Source: Hippophae tibetana | Taxonomy: Eukaryota; Streptophyta; Magnoliopsida; Rosales; Elaeagnaceae | DNA length: 64,000 bases | Direction of reading: 5' to 3' | NCBI GenBank assembly: GCA_037013495.1 | Contig: CM072807.1 | Coordinates: forward strand, 28,190,802-28,254,801 | Shown: piece by piece, positions 52,272-64,000 of the stretch | Position numbering within the stretch: position 1 is the stretch's first letter | Layout of the letters: the number at the start of each line of letters is the position of its first letter | The notes under the pieces: model-generated | Told to the model about the DNA's origin: nothing | Seen by the model: only the letters and a program-made list of their open reading frames with translations | Database searches by the model: none | Translations under genes and position numbers: made by a program

Positions 52272-54283
52272 TCAAAAAAAGGAAATCGAAAAACCTAAAA
52301 TTTCAATTGCCGTGAAAGAGAGCAAAACAGAGATTTTTCCTAAAATGGCTCTCATAGTGAATGTTAGAATACAATTCAATCCAAAAACGTTCAAAAAACC
52401 ATATGAACGTATAATTTAAATGCAGCGGAAACATACCTCCTGCCATTGATCAAAATTATTTTATTTTTCAAAAAATTCACTTTCAACATCGAGGCGGGTC
52501 AACCCGACCCTGTTTGACCCTAAAGGTTACACGGTCGTATCTTGCTATTCCGGGGACGGAATCCAGCGTTCTTTTTATCAAAATTCTCATAATTCGATTT
52601 CTGAGTGATTGACGGTCTCAATTTGAAATAAAACATCGTTTTAAATAAAAATTTAATTAATGAAGCAGATAAATAACCACGATAAATTAGATTTATTTCT
52701 TCATTTTTTTCAAGTTTAAATTCCCAGAATCACTAAAAAAGATATATTGAGACAATTTGAAATTTCCATATGCATCAAAAAAAGGAAATCGAAAAACCTA
52801 AAATTTCAATTGCCGTGAAAGAGAGCAAAACAGAGATTTTTCCTAAAATGGCTCTCATAGTGAATGTTAGAATACAATTCAATCCAAAAACGTTCAAAAA
52901 ACCATATGAACGTATAATTTAAATGCAGCGGAAACATACCTCCTGCCATTGATCAAAATTATTTTATTTTTCAAAAAATTCACTTTCAAAATCGAGGCGG
53001 GTCAACCCTACCCGGTTTGACCCTAAAGGATACACGGTCGTATCTTGCTATTTCGGGGACGGAATCCAGCGTTCTTTTTATCAAAATTCTCATAATTCGA
53101 TTTCTGAGTGATTGACGGTCTCAATTTGAAATAAAACATCGTTTTAAATAAAAATTTAATTAATGAACCAGATAAATAACCACGATAAATTAGATTTATT
53201 TCTTCATTTTTTTCAAGTTTAAATTCCCAGAATCACTAAAAAAGATATATTGAGACAATTTGAAATTTCCATATGCATCAAAAAAAGGAAATCGAAAAAC
53301 CTAAAATTTCAATTGCCGTGAAAGAGAGCAAAACAGAGATTTTTCCTAAAATGGCTCTCATAGTGAATGTTAGAATACAATTCAATCCAAAAACGTTCAA
53401 AAAACCATATGAACGTATAATTTAAATGCAGCGGAAACATACCTCCTGCCATTGATCAAAATTATTTTATTTTTCAAAAAATTCACTTTCAAAATCGAGG
53501 CGGGTCAACCCGACCCGGTTTGACCCTAAAGGATACACGGTCGTATCTTGCTATTCCGGGGACGGAATCCAGCGTTCTTTTTATTAAAATTCTCATAATT
53601 CGATTTCTGAGTGATTGACGGTCTCAATTTGAAATAAAACATCGTTTTAAATAAAAATTTAATTAATGAAGCAGATAAATAACCACGATAAATTAGATTT
53701 ATTTCTTCATTTTTTTCAAGTTTAAATTCCCAGAATCACTAAAAAAGATATATTGAGACAATTTGAAATTTCCATATGCATCAAAAAAAGGAAATCGAAA
53801 AACCTAAAATTTCAATTGCCGTGAAAGAGAGCAAAACAGAGATTTTTCCTAAAATGGCTCTCATAGTGAATGTTAGAATACAATTCAATCCAAAAACGTT
53901 CAAAAAACCATATGAACGTATAATTTAAATGCAGCGGAAACATACCTCCTGCCATTGATCAAAATTATTTTATTTTTCAAAAAATTCGCTTTCAACATCG
54001 AGGCGGGTCAACCCGACCCGGTTTGACCCTAAAGGATACACGGTCGTATCTTGCTATTCCGGGGACGGAATCCAGCGTTCTTTTTATCAAAATTCGCATA
54101 ATTCGATTTCTGAGTGATTAACGGTCTCAATTTGAAATAAAACATCGTTTTAAATAAAAATTTAATTAATGAAGCAGATAAATAACCACGATAAATTAGA
54201 TTTATTTCTTCATTTTTTTCAAGTTTAAATTCCCAGAATCACTAAAAAAGATATATTGAGACAATTTGAAATTTCCATATGCA
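52272..54283. repeat. Run of four short monomers, 503 bp each
   Basis: Units at 52272, 52775, 53278 and 53781 all lack the 16 bp and have no extra A. 52272 carries CCCTGTTT; 52775 carries CTATTTCGGGG; 53278 carries TTTTATTAAAAT; 53781 carries AAATTCGCTTTC and ATTCGCATAA. The first three correspond, in order, to the run at 59475-60983, 7203 bp downstream. Confidence 0.9.
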
Positions 54284-57200
54284 ACAAAAAAAGGAAATCG
54301 AAAAACCTAAAATTTCAATTGCCGTGAAAGATAGCAAAACAGAGATTTTTCCTAAAATGGCTCTCATAGTGAATGTTAGAATACAATTAAATCCAAAAAC
54401 GTTCAAAAAACCATATGAACGTATAATTTAAATGCAGCGGAAACAAAATGGATGGGAAACATACCTCCTGCCATTGATCAAAATTATTTTATTTTTCAAA
54501 AAATTCACTTTCAACATCGAGGCGGGTCAACCCGACCCGGTTTGACCCTAAAGGATACACGGTCGTATCTTGCTATTCCGGGGACGGAATCCAGCGTTCT
54601 TTTTATCAAAATTCGCATAATTCGATTTCTGAGTGATTGACGGTCTCAATTTGAAATAAAACATCTTTTTAAATAAAAATTTAATTAATGAAGCAGATAA
54701 ATAACCACGATAAATTAGATTTATTTATTCATTTTTTTCAAGTTTAAATTCCCAGAATCACTAAAAAAGATATATTGAGACAATTTGAAATTTCCATATG
54801 CATCAAAAAAAGGAAATCGAAAAACCTAAAATTTCAATTGCCGTGAAAGATAGCAAAACAGAGATTTTTCCTAAAATGGCTCTCATAGTGAATGTTAGAA
54901 TACAATTCAATCCAAAAACGTTCAAAAAACCATATGAACGTATAATTTAAATGCAGCGGAAACAAAATGGATGGGAAACATACTTCCTGCCATTGATCAA
55001 AATTATTTTATTTTTCAAAAAATTCACTTTCAACATCGAGGCGGGTCAACCCGACCCGGTTTGACCCTAAAGGATACACGGTCGTATCTTGCTATTCCGG
55101 GGACGGAATCCAGCGTTCTTTTTATCAAAATTCGCATAATTCGATTTCTGAGTGATTGACGGTCTCAATTTGAAATAAAACATCTTTTTAAATAAAAATT
55201 TAATTAATGAAGCAGATAAATAACCACGATAAATTAGATTTATTTATTCATTTTTTTCAAGTTTAAATTCCCAGAATCACTAAAAAAGATATATTGAGAC
55301 AATTTGAAATTTCCATATGCATCAAAAAAAGGAAATCGAAAAACCTAAAATTTCAATTGCCGTGAAAGATAGCAAAACAGAGATTTTTCCTAAAATGGCT
55401 CTCATAGTGAATGTTAGAATACAATTCAATCCAAAAACGTTCAAAAAACCATATGAACGTATAATTTAAATGCAGCGGAAACAAAATGGATGGGAAACAT
55501 ACTTCCTGCCATTGATCAAAATTATTTTATTTTTCAAAAAATTCACTTTCAACATCGAGGCGGGTCAACCCGACCCGGTTTGACCCTAAAGGATACACGG
55601 TCGTATCTTGCTATTCCGGGGACGGAATCCAGCGTTCTTTTTATCAAAATTCTCAAAATTCGATTTCTGAGTGATTGACGGTCTCAATTTGAAATAAAAC
55701 ATCGTTTTAAATAAAAATTTAATTAATGAAGCAGATAAATACCCACGATAAATTAGATTTATTTCTTCATTTTTTTCAAGTTTAAATTCCCAGAATCACT
55801 AAAAAAGATATATTGAGACAATTTGAAATTTCCATATGCATCAAAAAAAGGAAATCGAAAAACCTAAAATTTCAATTGCCGTGAAAGAGAGCAAAACAGA
55901 GATTTTTCCTATAATGGCTCTCATAGTGAATGTTAGAATACAATTCAATCCAAAAACGTTCAAAAAACCATATGAACGTATAATTTAAATGCAGCGGAAA
56001 CAAAATGGATGGGAAACATACCTCCTGCCATTGATCAAAATTATTTTATTTTTCAAAAAATTCACTTTCAACATCGAGGCGGGTCAACCCGACCCTGTTT
56101 GACCCTAAAGGTTACACGGTCGTATCTTGCTATTCCGGGGACGGAATCCAGCGTTCTTTTTATCAAAATTCTCATAATTCGATTTCTGAGTGATTGACGG
56201 TCTCAATTTGAAATAAAACATCGTTTTAAATAAAAATTTAATTAATGAAGCAGATAAATAACCACGATAAATTAGATTTATTTCTTCATTTTTTTCAAGT
56301 TTAAATTCCCAGAATCACTAAAAAAGATATATTGGGACAATTTGAAATTTCCATATGCATCAAAAAAAGGAAATCGAAAAACCTAAAATTTCAATTGCCG
56401 TGAAAGAGAGCAAAACAAAGATTTTTCCTAAAATGGCTCTCATAGTGAATGTTAGAATACAATTCAATCCAAAAACGTTCAAAAAACCATATGAACGTAT
56501 AATTTAAATGCAGCGGAAACAAAATGGATGGGAAACATACCTCCTGCCATTGATCAAAATTATTTTATTTTTCAAAAAATTCACTTTCAAAATCGAGGCG
56601 GGTCAACCCGACCCGGTTTGACCCTAAAGGATACACGGTCGTATCTTGCTATTCCGGGGACGGAATCCAGCGTTCTTTTTATCAAAATTCTCATAATTCG
56701 ATTTCTGAGTGATTGACGGTCTCAATTTGAAATAAAACATCGTTTTAAATAAAAATTTAATTAATGAAGCAGATAAATAACCACGATAAATTAGATTTAT
56801 TTCTTCATTTTTTTCAAGTTTAAATTCCCAGAATCACTAAAAAAGATATATTGAGACAATTTGAAATTTCCATATGCATCAAAAAAAGGAAATCGAAAAA
56901 CCTAAAATTTCAATTGCCGTGAAAGAGAGCAAAACAGAGATTTTTCCTAAAATGGCTCTCATAGTGAATGTTAGAATACAATTCAATCCAAAAACGTTCA
57001 AAAAACCATATGAACGTATAATTTAAATGCAGCGGAAACAAAATGGATGGGAAACATACCTCCTGCCATTGATCAAAATTATTTTATTTTTCAAAAAATT
57101 CACTTTCAACATCGAGGCGGGTCAACCCGACCCGGTTTGACCCTAAAGGATACACGGTCTTATCTTGCTATTCCGGGGACGGAATCCAGCGTTCTTTTTA

Positions 57201-57916
57201 CCAAAATTCTCATAATTCGATTTCTGAGTGATTGACGGTCTCAATTTGAAATAAAACATCGTTTTAAATAAAAATTTAATTAATGAAGCAGATAAATAAC
57301 CACGATAAATTAGATTTATTTCTTCATTTTTTTCAAGTTTAAATTTTCAGAATCACTAAAAAAGATATATTGAGACAATTTGAAATTTCCATATGCATCA
57401 AAAAAAGGAAATCGAAAAACCTAAAATTTCAATTGCCGTGAAAGAGAGCAAAACAGAGATTTTTCCTAAAATGGCTCTCATAGTGAATGTTAGAATACAA
57501 TTCAATCCAAAAACGTTCAAAAAACCATATGAACGTATAATTTAAATGCAGCGGAAACAAAATGGATGGGAAACATACCTCCTGCCATTGATCAAAATTA
57601 TTTTATTTTTCAAAAAATTCACTTTCAACATCGAGGCGGGTCAACCCGACCCTGTTTGACCCTAAAGGTTACACGGTCGTATCTTGCTATTCCGGGGACG
57701 GAATCCAGCGATCTTTTTATCAAAATTCTCATAATTCGATTTCTGAGTGATTGACGGTCTCAATTTGAAATAAAACATCGTTTTAAATAAAAATTTAATT
57801 AATGAAGCAGATAAATAACCACGATAAATTAGATTTATTTCTTCATTTTTTTCAAGTTTAAATTCCCAGAATCACTAAAAAAGATATATTGGGACAATTT
57901 GAAATTTCCATATGCA

Positions 57917-58436
57917 TCAAAAAAAGGAAATCGAAAAACCTAAAATTTCAATTGCCGTGAAAGAGAGCAAAACAGAGATTTTTCCTAAAATGGCTCTCAT
58001 AGTGAATGTTAGAATACAATTCAATCCAAAAACGTTCAAAAAACCATATGAACGTATAATTTAAATGCAGCGGAAACAAAATGGATGGGAAACATACCTC
58101 CTGCCATTGATCAAAATTATTTTATTTTTCAAAAAATTCACTTTCAAAATCGAGGCGGGTCAACCCGACCCGGTTTGACCCTAAAGGATACACGGTCGTA
58201 TCTTGCTATTCCGGGGACGGAATCCAGCGTTCTTTTTATCAAAATTCTCATAATTCGATTTCTGAGTGATTGACGGTCTCAATTTGAAATAAAACATCGT
58301 TTTAAATAAAAATTTAATTAATGAAGCAGATAAATAACCACGATAAATTAGATTTATTTCTTCATTTTTTTCAAGTTTAAATTCCCAGAATCACTAAAAA
58401 AGGATATATTGAGACAATTTGAAATTTCCATATGCA
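57917..58436. repeat. 520-bp monomer with one extra base
   Basis: CTAAAAAAGGATAT has one G more than the usual CTAAAAAAGATAT. The same inserted base is found in the unit at 62022, its partner one HOR period downstream. Confidence 0.9.
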
Positions 58437-59474
58437 TCAAAAAAAGGAAATCGAAAAACCTAAAATTTCAATTGCCGTGAAAGAGAGCAAAACAGATATT
58501 TTTCCTAAAATGGCTCTCATAGTGAATGTTAGAATACAATTCAATCCAAAAACGTTCAAAAAACCATATGAACGTATAATTTAAATGCACCGGAAACAAA
58601 ATGGATGGGAAACATACCTCCTGCCATTGATCAAAATTATTTTATTTTTCAAAAAATTCACTTTCAACATCGAGGCGGGTCAACCCGACCCGGTTTGACC
58701 CTAAAGGATACACGGTCGTATCTTGCTATTCCGGGGACGGAATCCAGCGTTCTTTTTATCAAAATTCTCATAATTCGATTTTTGAGTGATTGACGGTCTC
58801 AATTTGAAATAAAACATCGTTTTAAATAAAAATTTAATTAATGAACCAGATAAATAACCACGATAAATTAGATTTATTTCTTCATTTTGTTCAAGTTTAA
58901 ATTTTCAGAATCACTAAAAAAGATATATTGAGACAATTTGAAATTTCCATAGGCATCAAAAAAAGGAAATCGAAAAACCTAAAATTTCAATTGCCGTGAA
59001 AGAGAGCAAAACAGAGATTTTTCCTAAAATGGCTCTCATAGTGAATGTTAGAATACAATTCAATCCAAAAACGTTCAAAAAACCATATGAACGTATAATT
59101 TAAATGCAGCGGAAACAAAATGGATGGGAAACATACCTCCTGCCATTGATCAAAATTATTTTATTTTTCAAAAAATTCACTTTCAACATCGAGGCGGGTC
59201 AACCCGACCCTGTTTGACCCTAAAGGTTACACGGTCGTATCTTGCTATTCCGGGGACGGAATCCAGCGTTCTTTTTATCAAAATTCTCATAATTCGATTT
59301 CTGAGTGATTGACGGTCTCAATTTGAAATAAAACATCGTTTTAAATAAAAATTTAATTAATGAAGCAGATAAATAACCACGATAAATTAGATTTATTTCT
59401 TCATTTTTTTCAAGTTTAAATTCCCAGAATCACTAAAAAAGATATATTGAGACAATTTGAAATTTCCATATGCA

Positions 59475-60983
59475 TCAAAAAAAGGAAATCGAAAAACCTA
59501 AAATTTCAATTGCCGTGAAAGAGAGCAAAACAGAGATTTTTCCTAAAATGGCTCTCATAGTGAATGTTAGAATACAATTCAATCCAAAAACGTTCAAAAA
59601 ACCATATGAACGTATAATTTAAATGCAGCGGAAACATACCTCCTGCCATTGATCAAAATTATTTTATTTTTCAAAAAATTCACTTTCAACATCGAGGCGG
59701 GTCAACCCGACCCTGTTTGACCCTAAAGGTTACACGGTCGTATCTTGCTATTCCGGGGACGGAATCCAGCGTTCTTTTTATCAAAATTCTCATAATTCGA
59801 TTTCTGAGTGATTGACGGTCTCAATTTGAAATAAAACATCGTTTTAAATAAAAATTTAATTAATGAAGCAGATAAATAACCACGATAAATTAGATTTATT
59901 TCTTCATTTTTTTCAAGTTTAAATTCCCAGAATCACTAAAAAAGATATATTGAGACAATTTGAAATTTCCATATGCATCAAAAAAAGGAAATCGAAAAAC
60001 CTAAAATTTCAATTGCCGTGAAAGAGAGCAAAACAGAGATTTTTCCTAAAATGGCTCTCATAGTGAATGTTAGAATACAATTCAATCCAAAAACGTTCAA
60101 AAAACCATATGAACGTATAATTTAAATGCAGCGGAAACATACCTCCTGCCATTGATCAAAATTATTTTATTTTTCAAAAAATTCACTTTCAAAATCGAGG
60201 CGGGTCAACCCGACCCGGTTTGACCCTAAAGGATACACGGTCGTATCTTGCTATTTCGGGGACGGAATCCAGCGTTCTTTTTATCAAAATTCTCATAATT
60301 CGATTTCTGAGTGATTGACGGTCTCAATTTGAAATAAAACATCGTTTTAAATAAAAATTTAATTAATGAACCAGATAAATAACCACGATAAATTAGATTT
60401 ATTTCTTCATTTTTTTCAAGTTTAAATTCCCAGAATCACTAAAAAAGATATATTGAGACAATTTGAAATTTCCATATGCATCAAAAAAAGGAAATCGAAA
60501 AACCTAAAATTTCAATTGCCGTGAAAGAGAGCAAAACAGAGATTTTTCCTAAAATGGCTCTCATAGTGAATGTTAGAATACAATTCAATCCAAAAACGTT
60601 CAAAAAACCATATGAACGTATAATTTAAATGCAGCGGAAACATACCTCCTGCCATTGATCAAAATTATTTTATTTTTCAAAAAATTCACTTTCAAAATCG
60701 AGGCGGGTCAACCCGACCCGGTTTGACCCTAAAGGATACACGGTCGTATCTTGCTATTCCGGGGACGGAATCCAGCGTTCTTTTTATTAAAATTCTCATA
60801 ATTCGATTTCTGAGTGATTGACGGTCTCAATTTGAAATAAAACATCGTTTTAAATAAAAATTTAATTAATGAAGAAGATAAATAACCACGATAAATTAGA
60901 TTTATTTCTTCATTTTTTTCAAGTTTAAATTCCCAGAATCACTAAAAAAGATATATTGAGACAATTTGAAATTTCCATATGCA
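59475..60983. repeat. Run of three short monomers, 503 bp each
   Basis: Units at 59475 (CCCTGTTT), 59978 (CTATTTCGGGG, GAACCAGAT) and 60481 (TTTTATTAAAAT, GAAGAAGAT) repeat the first three of the run at 52272. Confidence 0.9.
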
Positions 60984-62021
60984 TCAAAAAAAGGAAATCG
61001 AAAAACCTAAAATTTCAATTGCCGTGAAAGAGAGCAAAATAGAGATTTTTCCTAAAATGGCTCTCATAGTGAATGTTAGAATACAATTCAATCCAAAAAC
61101 GTTCAAAAAACCATATGAACGTATAATTTAAATGCAGCGGAAACAAAATGGATGGGAAACATACCTCCTGCCATTGATCAAAATTATTTTATTTTTCAAA
61201 AAATTCACTTTCAACATCGAGGCGGGTCAACCCGACCCTGTTTGACCCTAAAGGATACACGGTCTTATCTTGCTATTCCGGGGACGGAATCCAGCGTTCT
61301 TTTTACCAAAATTCTCATAATTCGATTTCTGAGTGATTGACGGTCTCAATTTGAAATAAAACATCGTTTTAAATAAAAATTTAATTAATGAACCAGATAA
61401 ATAACCACGATAAATTAGATTTATTTCTTCATTTTTTTCAAGTTTAAATTTTCAGAATCACTAAAAAAGATATATTGAGACAATTTGAAATTTCCATATG
61501 CATCAAAAAAAGGAAATCGAAAAACCTAAAATTTCAATTGCCGTGAAAGAGAGCAAAACAGAGATTTTTCCTAAAATGGCTCTCATAGTGAATGTTAGAA
61601 TACAATTCAATCCAAAAACGTTCAAAAAACCATATGAACGTATAATTTAAATGCAGCGGAAACAAAATGGATGGGAAACATACCTCCTGCCATTGATCAA
61701 AATTATTTTATTTTTCAAAAAATTCACTTTCAACATCGAGGCGGGTCAACCCGACCCTGTTTGACCCTAAAGGTTACACGGTCGTATCTTGCTATTCCGG
61801 GGACGGAATCCAGCGTTCTTTTTATTAAAATTCTCATAATTCGATTTCTGAGTGATTGACGGTCTCAATTTGAAATAAAACATCGTTTTAAATAAAAATT
61901 TAATTAATGAAGAAGATAAATAACCACGATAAATTAGATTTATTTCTTCATTTTTTTCAAGTTTAAATTCCCAGAATCACTAAAAAAGATATATTGGGAC
62001 AATTTGAAATTTCCATATGCA

Positions 62022-62541
62022 TCAAAAAAAGGAAATCGAAAAACCTAAAATTTCAATTGCCGTGAAAGAGAGCAAAACAGAGATTTTTCCTAAAATGGCT
62101 CTCATAGTGAATGTTAGAATACAATTCAATCCAAAAACGTTCAAAAAACCATATGAACGTATAATTTAAATGCAGCGGAAACAAAATGGATGGGAAACAT
62201 ACCTCCTGCCATTGATCAAAATTATTTTATTTTTCAAAAAATTCACTTTCAAAATCGAGGCGGGTCAACCCGACCCGGTTTGACCCTAAAGGATACACGG
62301 TCGTATCTTGCTATTCCGGGGACGGAATCCAGCGTTCTTTTTATCAAAATTCTCATAATTCGATTTCTGAGTGATTGACGGTCTCAATTTGAAATAAAAC
62401 ATCGTTTTAAATAAAAATTTAATTAATGAAGCAGATAAATAACCACGATAAATTATATTTATTTCTTCATTTTTTTCAAGTTTAAATTCCCAGAATCACT
62501 AAAAAAGGATATATTGAGACAATTTGAAATTTCCATATGCA
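62022..62541. repeat. 520-bp monomer with one extra base
   Basis: Carries the inserted G of CTAAAAAAGGATAT, shared with 57917-58436, and a private AATTATATTTATTTC. Confidence 0.88.
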
Positions 62542-63579
62542 TCAAAAAAAGGAAATCGAAAAACCTAAAATTTCAATTGCCGTGAAAGAGAGCAAAACAG
62601 ATATTTTTCCTAAAATGGCTCTCATAGTGAATGTTAGAATACAATTCAATCCAAAAACGTTCAAAAAACCATATGAACGTATAATTTAAATGCAGCGGAA
62701 ACAAAATGGATGGGAAACATACCTCCTGCCATTGATCAAAATTATTTTATTTTTCAAAAAATTCACTTTCAACATCGAGGCGGGTCAACCCGACCCGGTT
62801 TGACCCTAAAGGATACACGGTCGTATCTTGCTATTCCGGGGACGGAATCCAGCGTTCTTTTTATCAAAATTCTCATAATTCGATTTTTGAGTGATTGACG
62901 GTCTCAATTTGAAATAAAACATCGTTTTAAATAAAAATTTAATTAATGAACCAGATAAATAACCACGATAAATTAGATTTATTTCTTCATTTTTTTCAAG
63001 TTTAAATTTTCAGAATCACTAAAAAAGATATATTGAGACAATTTGAAATTTCCATAGGCATCAAAAAAAGGAAATCGAAAAACCTAAAATTTCAATTGCC
63101 GTGAAAGAGAGCAAAACAGAGATTTTTCCTAAAATGGCTCTCATAGTGAATGTTAGAATACAATTCAATCCAAAAACGTTCAAAAAACCATATGAACGTA
63201 TAATTTAAATGCAGCGGAAACAAAATGGATGGGAAACATACCTCCTGCCATTGATCAAAATTATTTTATTTTTCAAAAAATTCACTTTCAACATCGAGGC
63301 GGGTCAACCCGACCCTGTTTGACCCTAAAGGTTACACGGTCGTATCTTGCTATTCCGGGGACGGAATCCAGCGTTCTTTTTATCAAAATTCTCATAATTC
63401 GATTTCTGAGTGATTGACGGTCTCAATTTGAAATAAAACATCGTTTTAAATAAAAATTTAATTAATGAAGCAGATAAATAACCACGATAAATTAGATTTA
63501 TTTCTTCATTTTTTTCAAGTTTAAATTCCCAGAATCACTAAAAAAGATATATTGAGACAATTTGAAATTTCCATATGCA

Positions 63580-64000
63580 TCAAAAAAAGGAAATCGAAAA
63601 ACCTAAAATTTCAATTGCCGTGAAAGAGAGCAAAACAGAGATTTTTCCTAAAATGGCTCTCATAGTGAATGTTAGAATACAATTCAATCCAAAAACGTTC
63701 AAAAAACCATATGAACGTATAATTTAAATGCAGCGGAAACATACCTCCTGCCATTGATCAAAATTATTTTATTTTTCAAAAAATTCACTTTCAACATCGA
63801 GGCGGGTCAACCCGACCCTGTTTGACCCTAAAGGTTACACGGTCGTATCTTGCTATTCCGGGGACGGAATCCAGCGTTCTTTTTATCAAAATTCTCATAA
63901 TTCGATTTCTGAGTGATTGACGGTCTCAATTTGAAATAAAACATCGTTTTAAATAAAAATTTAATTAATGAAGCAGATAAATAACCACGATAAATTAGAT
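63580..64000. repeat. Short monomer of 503-bp type, cut off by the window end
   Basis: The first 421 bp are present, including the 16-bp deletion, CCCTGTTT and GGTTACACGG. It matches the unit at 59475. Confidence 0.9.

Larger units (their letters stand above)
56879..60983. repeat. 8-monomer HOR of 4105 bp, copy 1
   Basis: Order: GGTCTTATC/TTTTACCAAAA unit; CCCTGTTT/ATTGGGACAA unit; 520-bp CAAAATCGAGG unit; AACAGATATT/CATAGGCATC unit; CCCTGTTT unit; then three 503-bp units. The first six positions recur in the same order from 60984. Confidence 0.9.
1..64000. repeat. Satellite DNA array, 519-bp monomer, 124 units, continues past both window ends
   Basis: Every base falls in a head-to-tail copy of one unit; all copies share one orientation. 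Taking position 1 as phase zero, units begin with TCAAAAAAAGG. Lengths in order: 13x519 (1-6747); 504; 519; 2x504; 3x519 (8779); 504 (10336); 3x519; 504 (12397); 7x519; 504 (16534); 3x519; 504 (18595); 519; 518 (19618); 4x519; 503 (22212); 519; 518 (23234); then mixed 517-520 up to 52271; 4x503 (52272); 7x519; 520 (57917); 2x519; 3x503 (59475); 2x519; 520 (62022); 2x519; truncated unit at 63580. The lengths sum exactly, leaving no room for inserted foreign DNA. Copies differ by a handful of substitutions each. Such arrays are known from centromeric, pericentromeric or subtelomeric heterochromatin; which applies here cannot be read from the sequence. The satellite is not one I can name. Confidence 0.98.
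51753..64000. repeat. Domain G: 503-bp monomer runs and an 8-monomer HOR
   Basis: Twenty-four units including the truncated last one. CCCTGTTT with GGTTACACGG is a dominant variant pair (52272, 55841, 57398, 58956, 59475, 61503, 63061, 63580). Units at 54284, 54803 and 55322 carry GATAGCAAAAC; the first two also have ATTCGCATAA, CATCTTTTTAAA and TTTATTCATT, and the last two share ACTTCCTGCC. Units at 51753, 58437 and 62542 share GATTTTTGAG and CATAGGCATC. No genes. Confidence 0.85.
60984..64000. repeat. 8-monomer HOR, copy 2 (leaves the window after about 5.8 monomers)
   Basis: Units 60984, 61503, 62022 (520 bp), 62542, 63061 and 63580 (short) match 56879, 57398, 57917, 58437, 58956 and 59475 at an offset of 4105 bp. 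If the pattern holds, two further short units should follow just beyond the window. Confidence 0.88.

Noticed and set aside
169..64000. Recurrent 62-73 residue plus-strand open frames (MGNIPPAIDQ... and MDGKHTS... types)
   Set aside because: They are the same satellite segment read in two frames. Start loss, 1-bp frameshifts and stop variants are tolerated, no domain or signal is recognisable, and no ribosome-binding or promoter context is evident. Not annotated as genes.
1..64000. CRISPR array
   Set aside because: Regular spacing suggested it briefly, but the repeating unit is about 519 bp with no unique spacers between conserved short repeats, and no cas genes are present.
1..64000. Ribosomal DNA spacer repeats or tandem LTR remnants
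   Set aside because: No rRNA coding sequence, no primer-binding site or polypurine tract, no integrase or reverse-transcriptase fragment, and no terminal repeats are visible anywhere in the window.

Overview
The whole 64-kb window is one uninterrupted array of satellite DNA. Laying the sequence out by phase gives 123 complete monomers and one truncated monomer, all head to tail in the same orientation. The basic unit is 519 bp (78 copies). The others are 518 bp (26), 504 bp (7), 503 bp (8 complete plus the truncated last one), 520 bp (3) and 517 bp (1); these lengths add up exactly to position 63579, where the last, cut-off monomer begins. I found no unique sequence, transposon insertion, inversion or credible gene. 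The array runs off both ends of the window, so its true length and flanks are unknown.

The first monomer is about 32% GC, with a GC-rich core (about positions 236-304) able to form hairpins, set in A/T-rich sequence with A-tracts. A long, highly homogeneous tandem array with a unit of about 0.5 kb and multimeric higher-order repeats (HORs) is typical of eukaryotic constitutive heterochromatin (centromeric, pericentromeric or subtelomeric). The core motif GGGTCAACCCGACCC is of a kind I associate with flowering-plant repeats, so a plant is my best guess, at modest confidence. I do not recognise the satellite as a named family.

Layout, by shared diagnostic variants: (A) 1-6747, 13 full-length monomers with a 7-monomer (3633 bp) repeat; (B) 6748-19617, full-length monomers mixed with seven 504-bp ones, mostly in a 4-monomer (2061 bp) rhythm; (C) 19618-23233, a CAGCCCG/CAGCATTC family; (D) 23234-31530, a mixed domain with a 3-monomer (1556 bp) repeat and the first dense block of a 1-bp-deletion lineage; (E) 31531-45528, two tandem copies of a 13- to 14-monomer block (6739 and 7259 bp); (F) 45529-51752, mosaic monomers including a 1036-bp dimer; (G) 51753-64000, 503-bp monomers in runs and an 8-monomer (4105 bp) HOR that leaves the window in its second copy.

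There are no genes working together here. What the window records is the array's evolution: a 16-bp deletion between 6-bp direct repeats that made two short lineages, local multimer duplications at several scales, single-monomer duplications, chimeric monomers, and variant combinations that reappear about 26-32 kb away. Many copies carry a 62-codon open frame, but the evidence argues against it being a gene.
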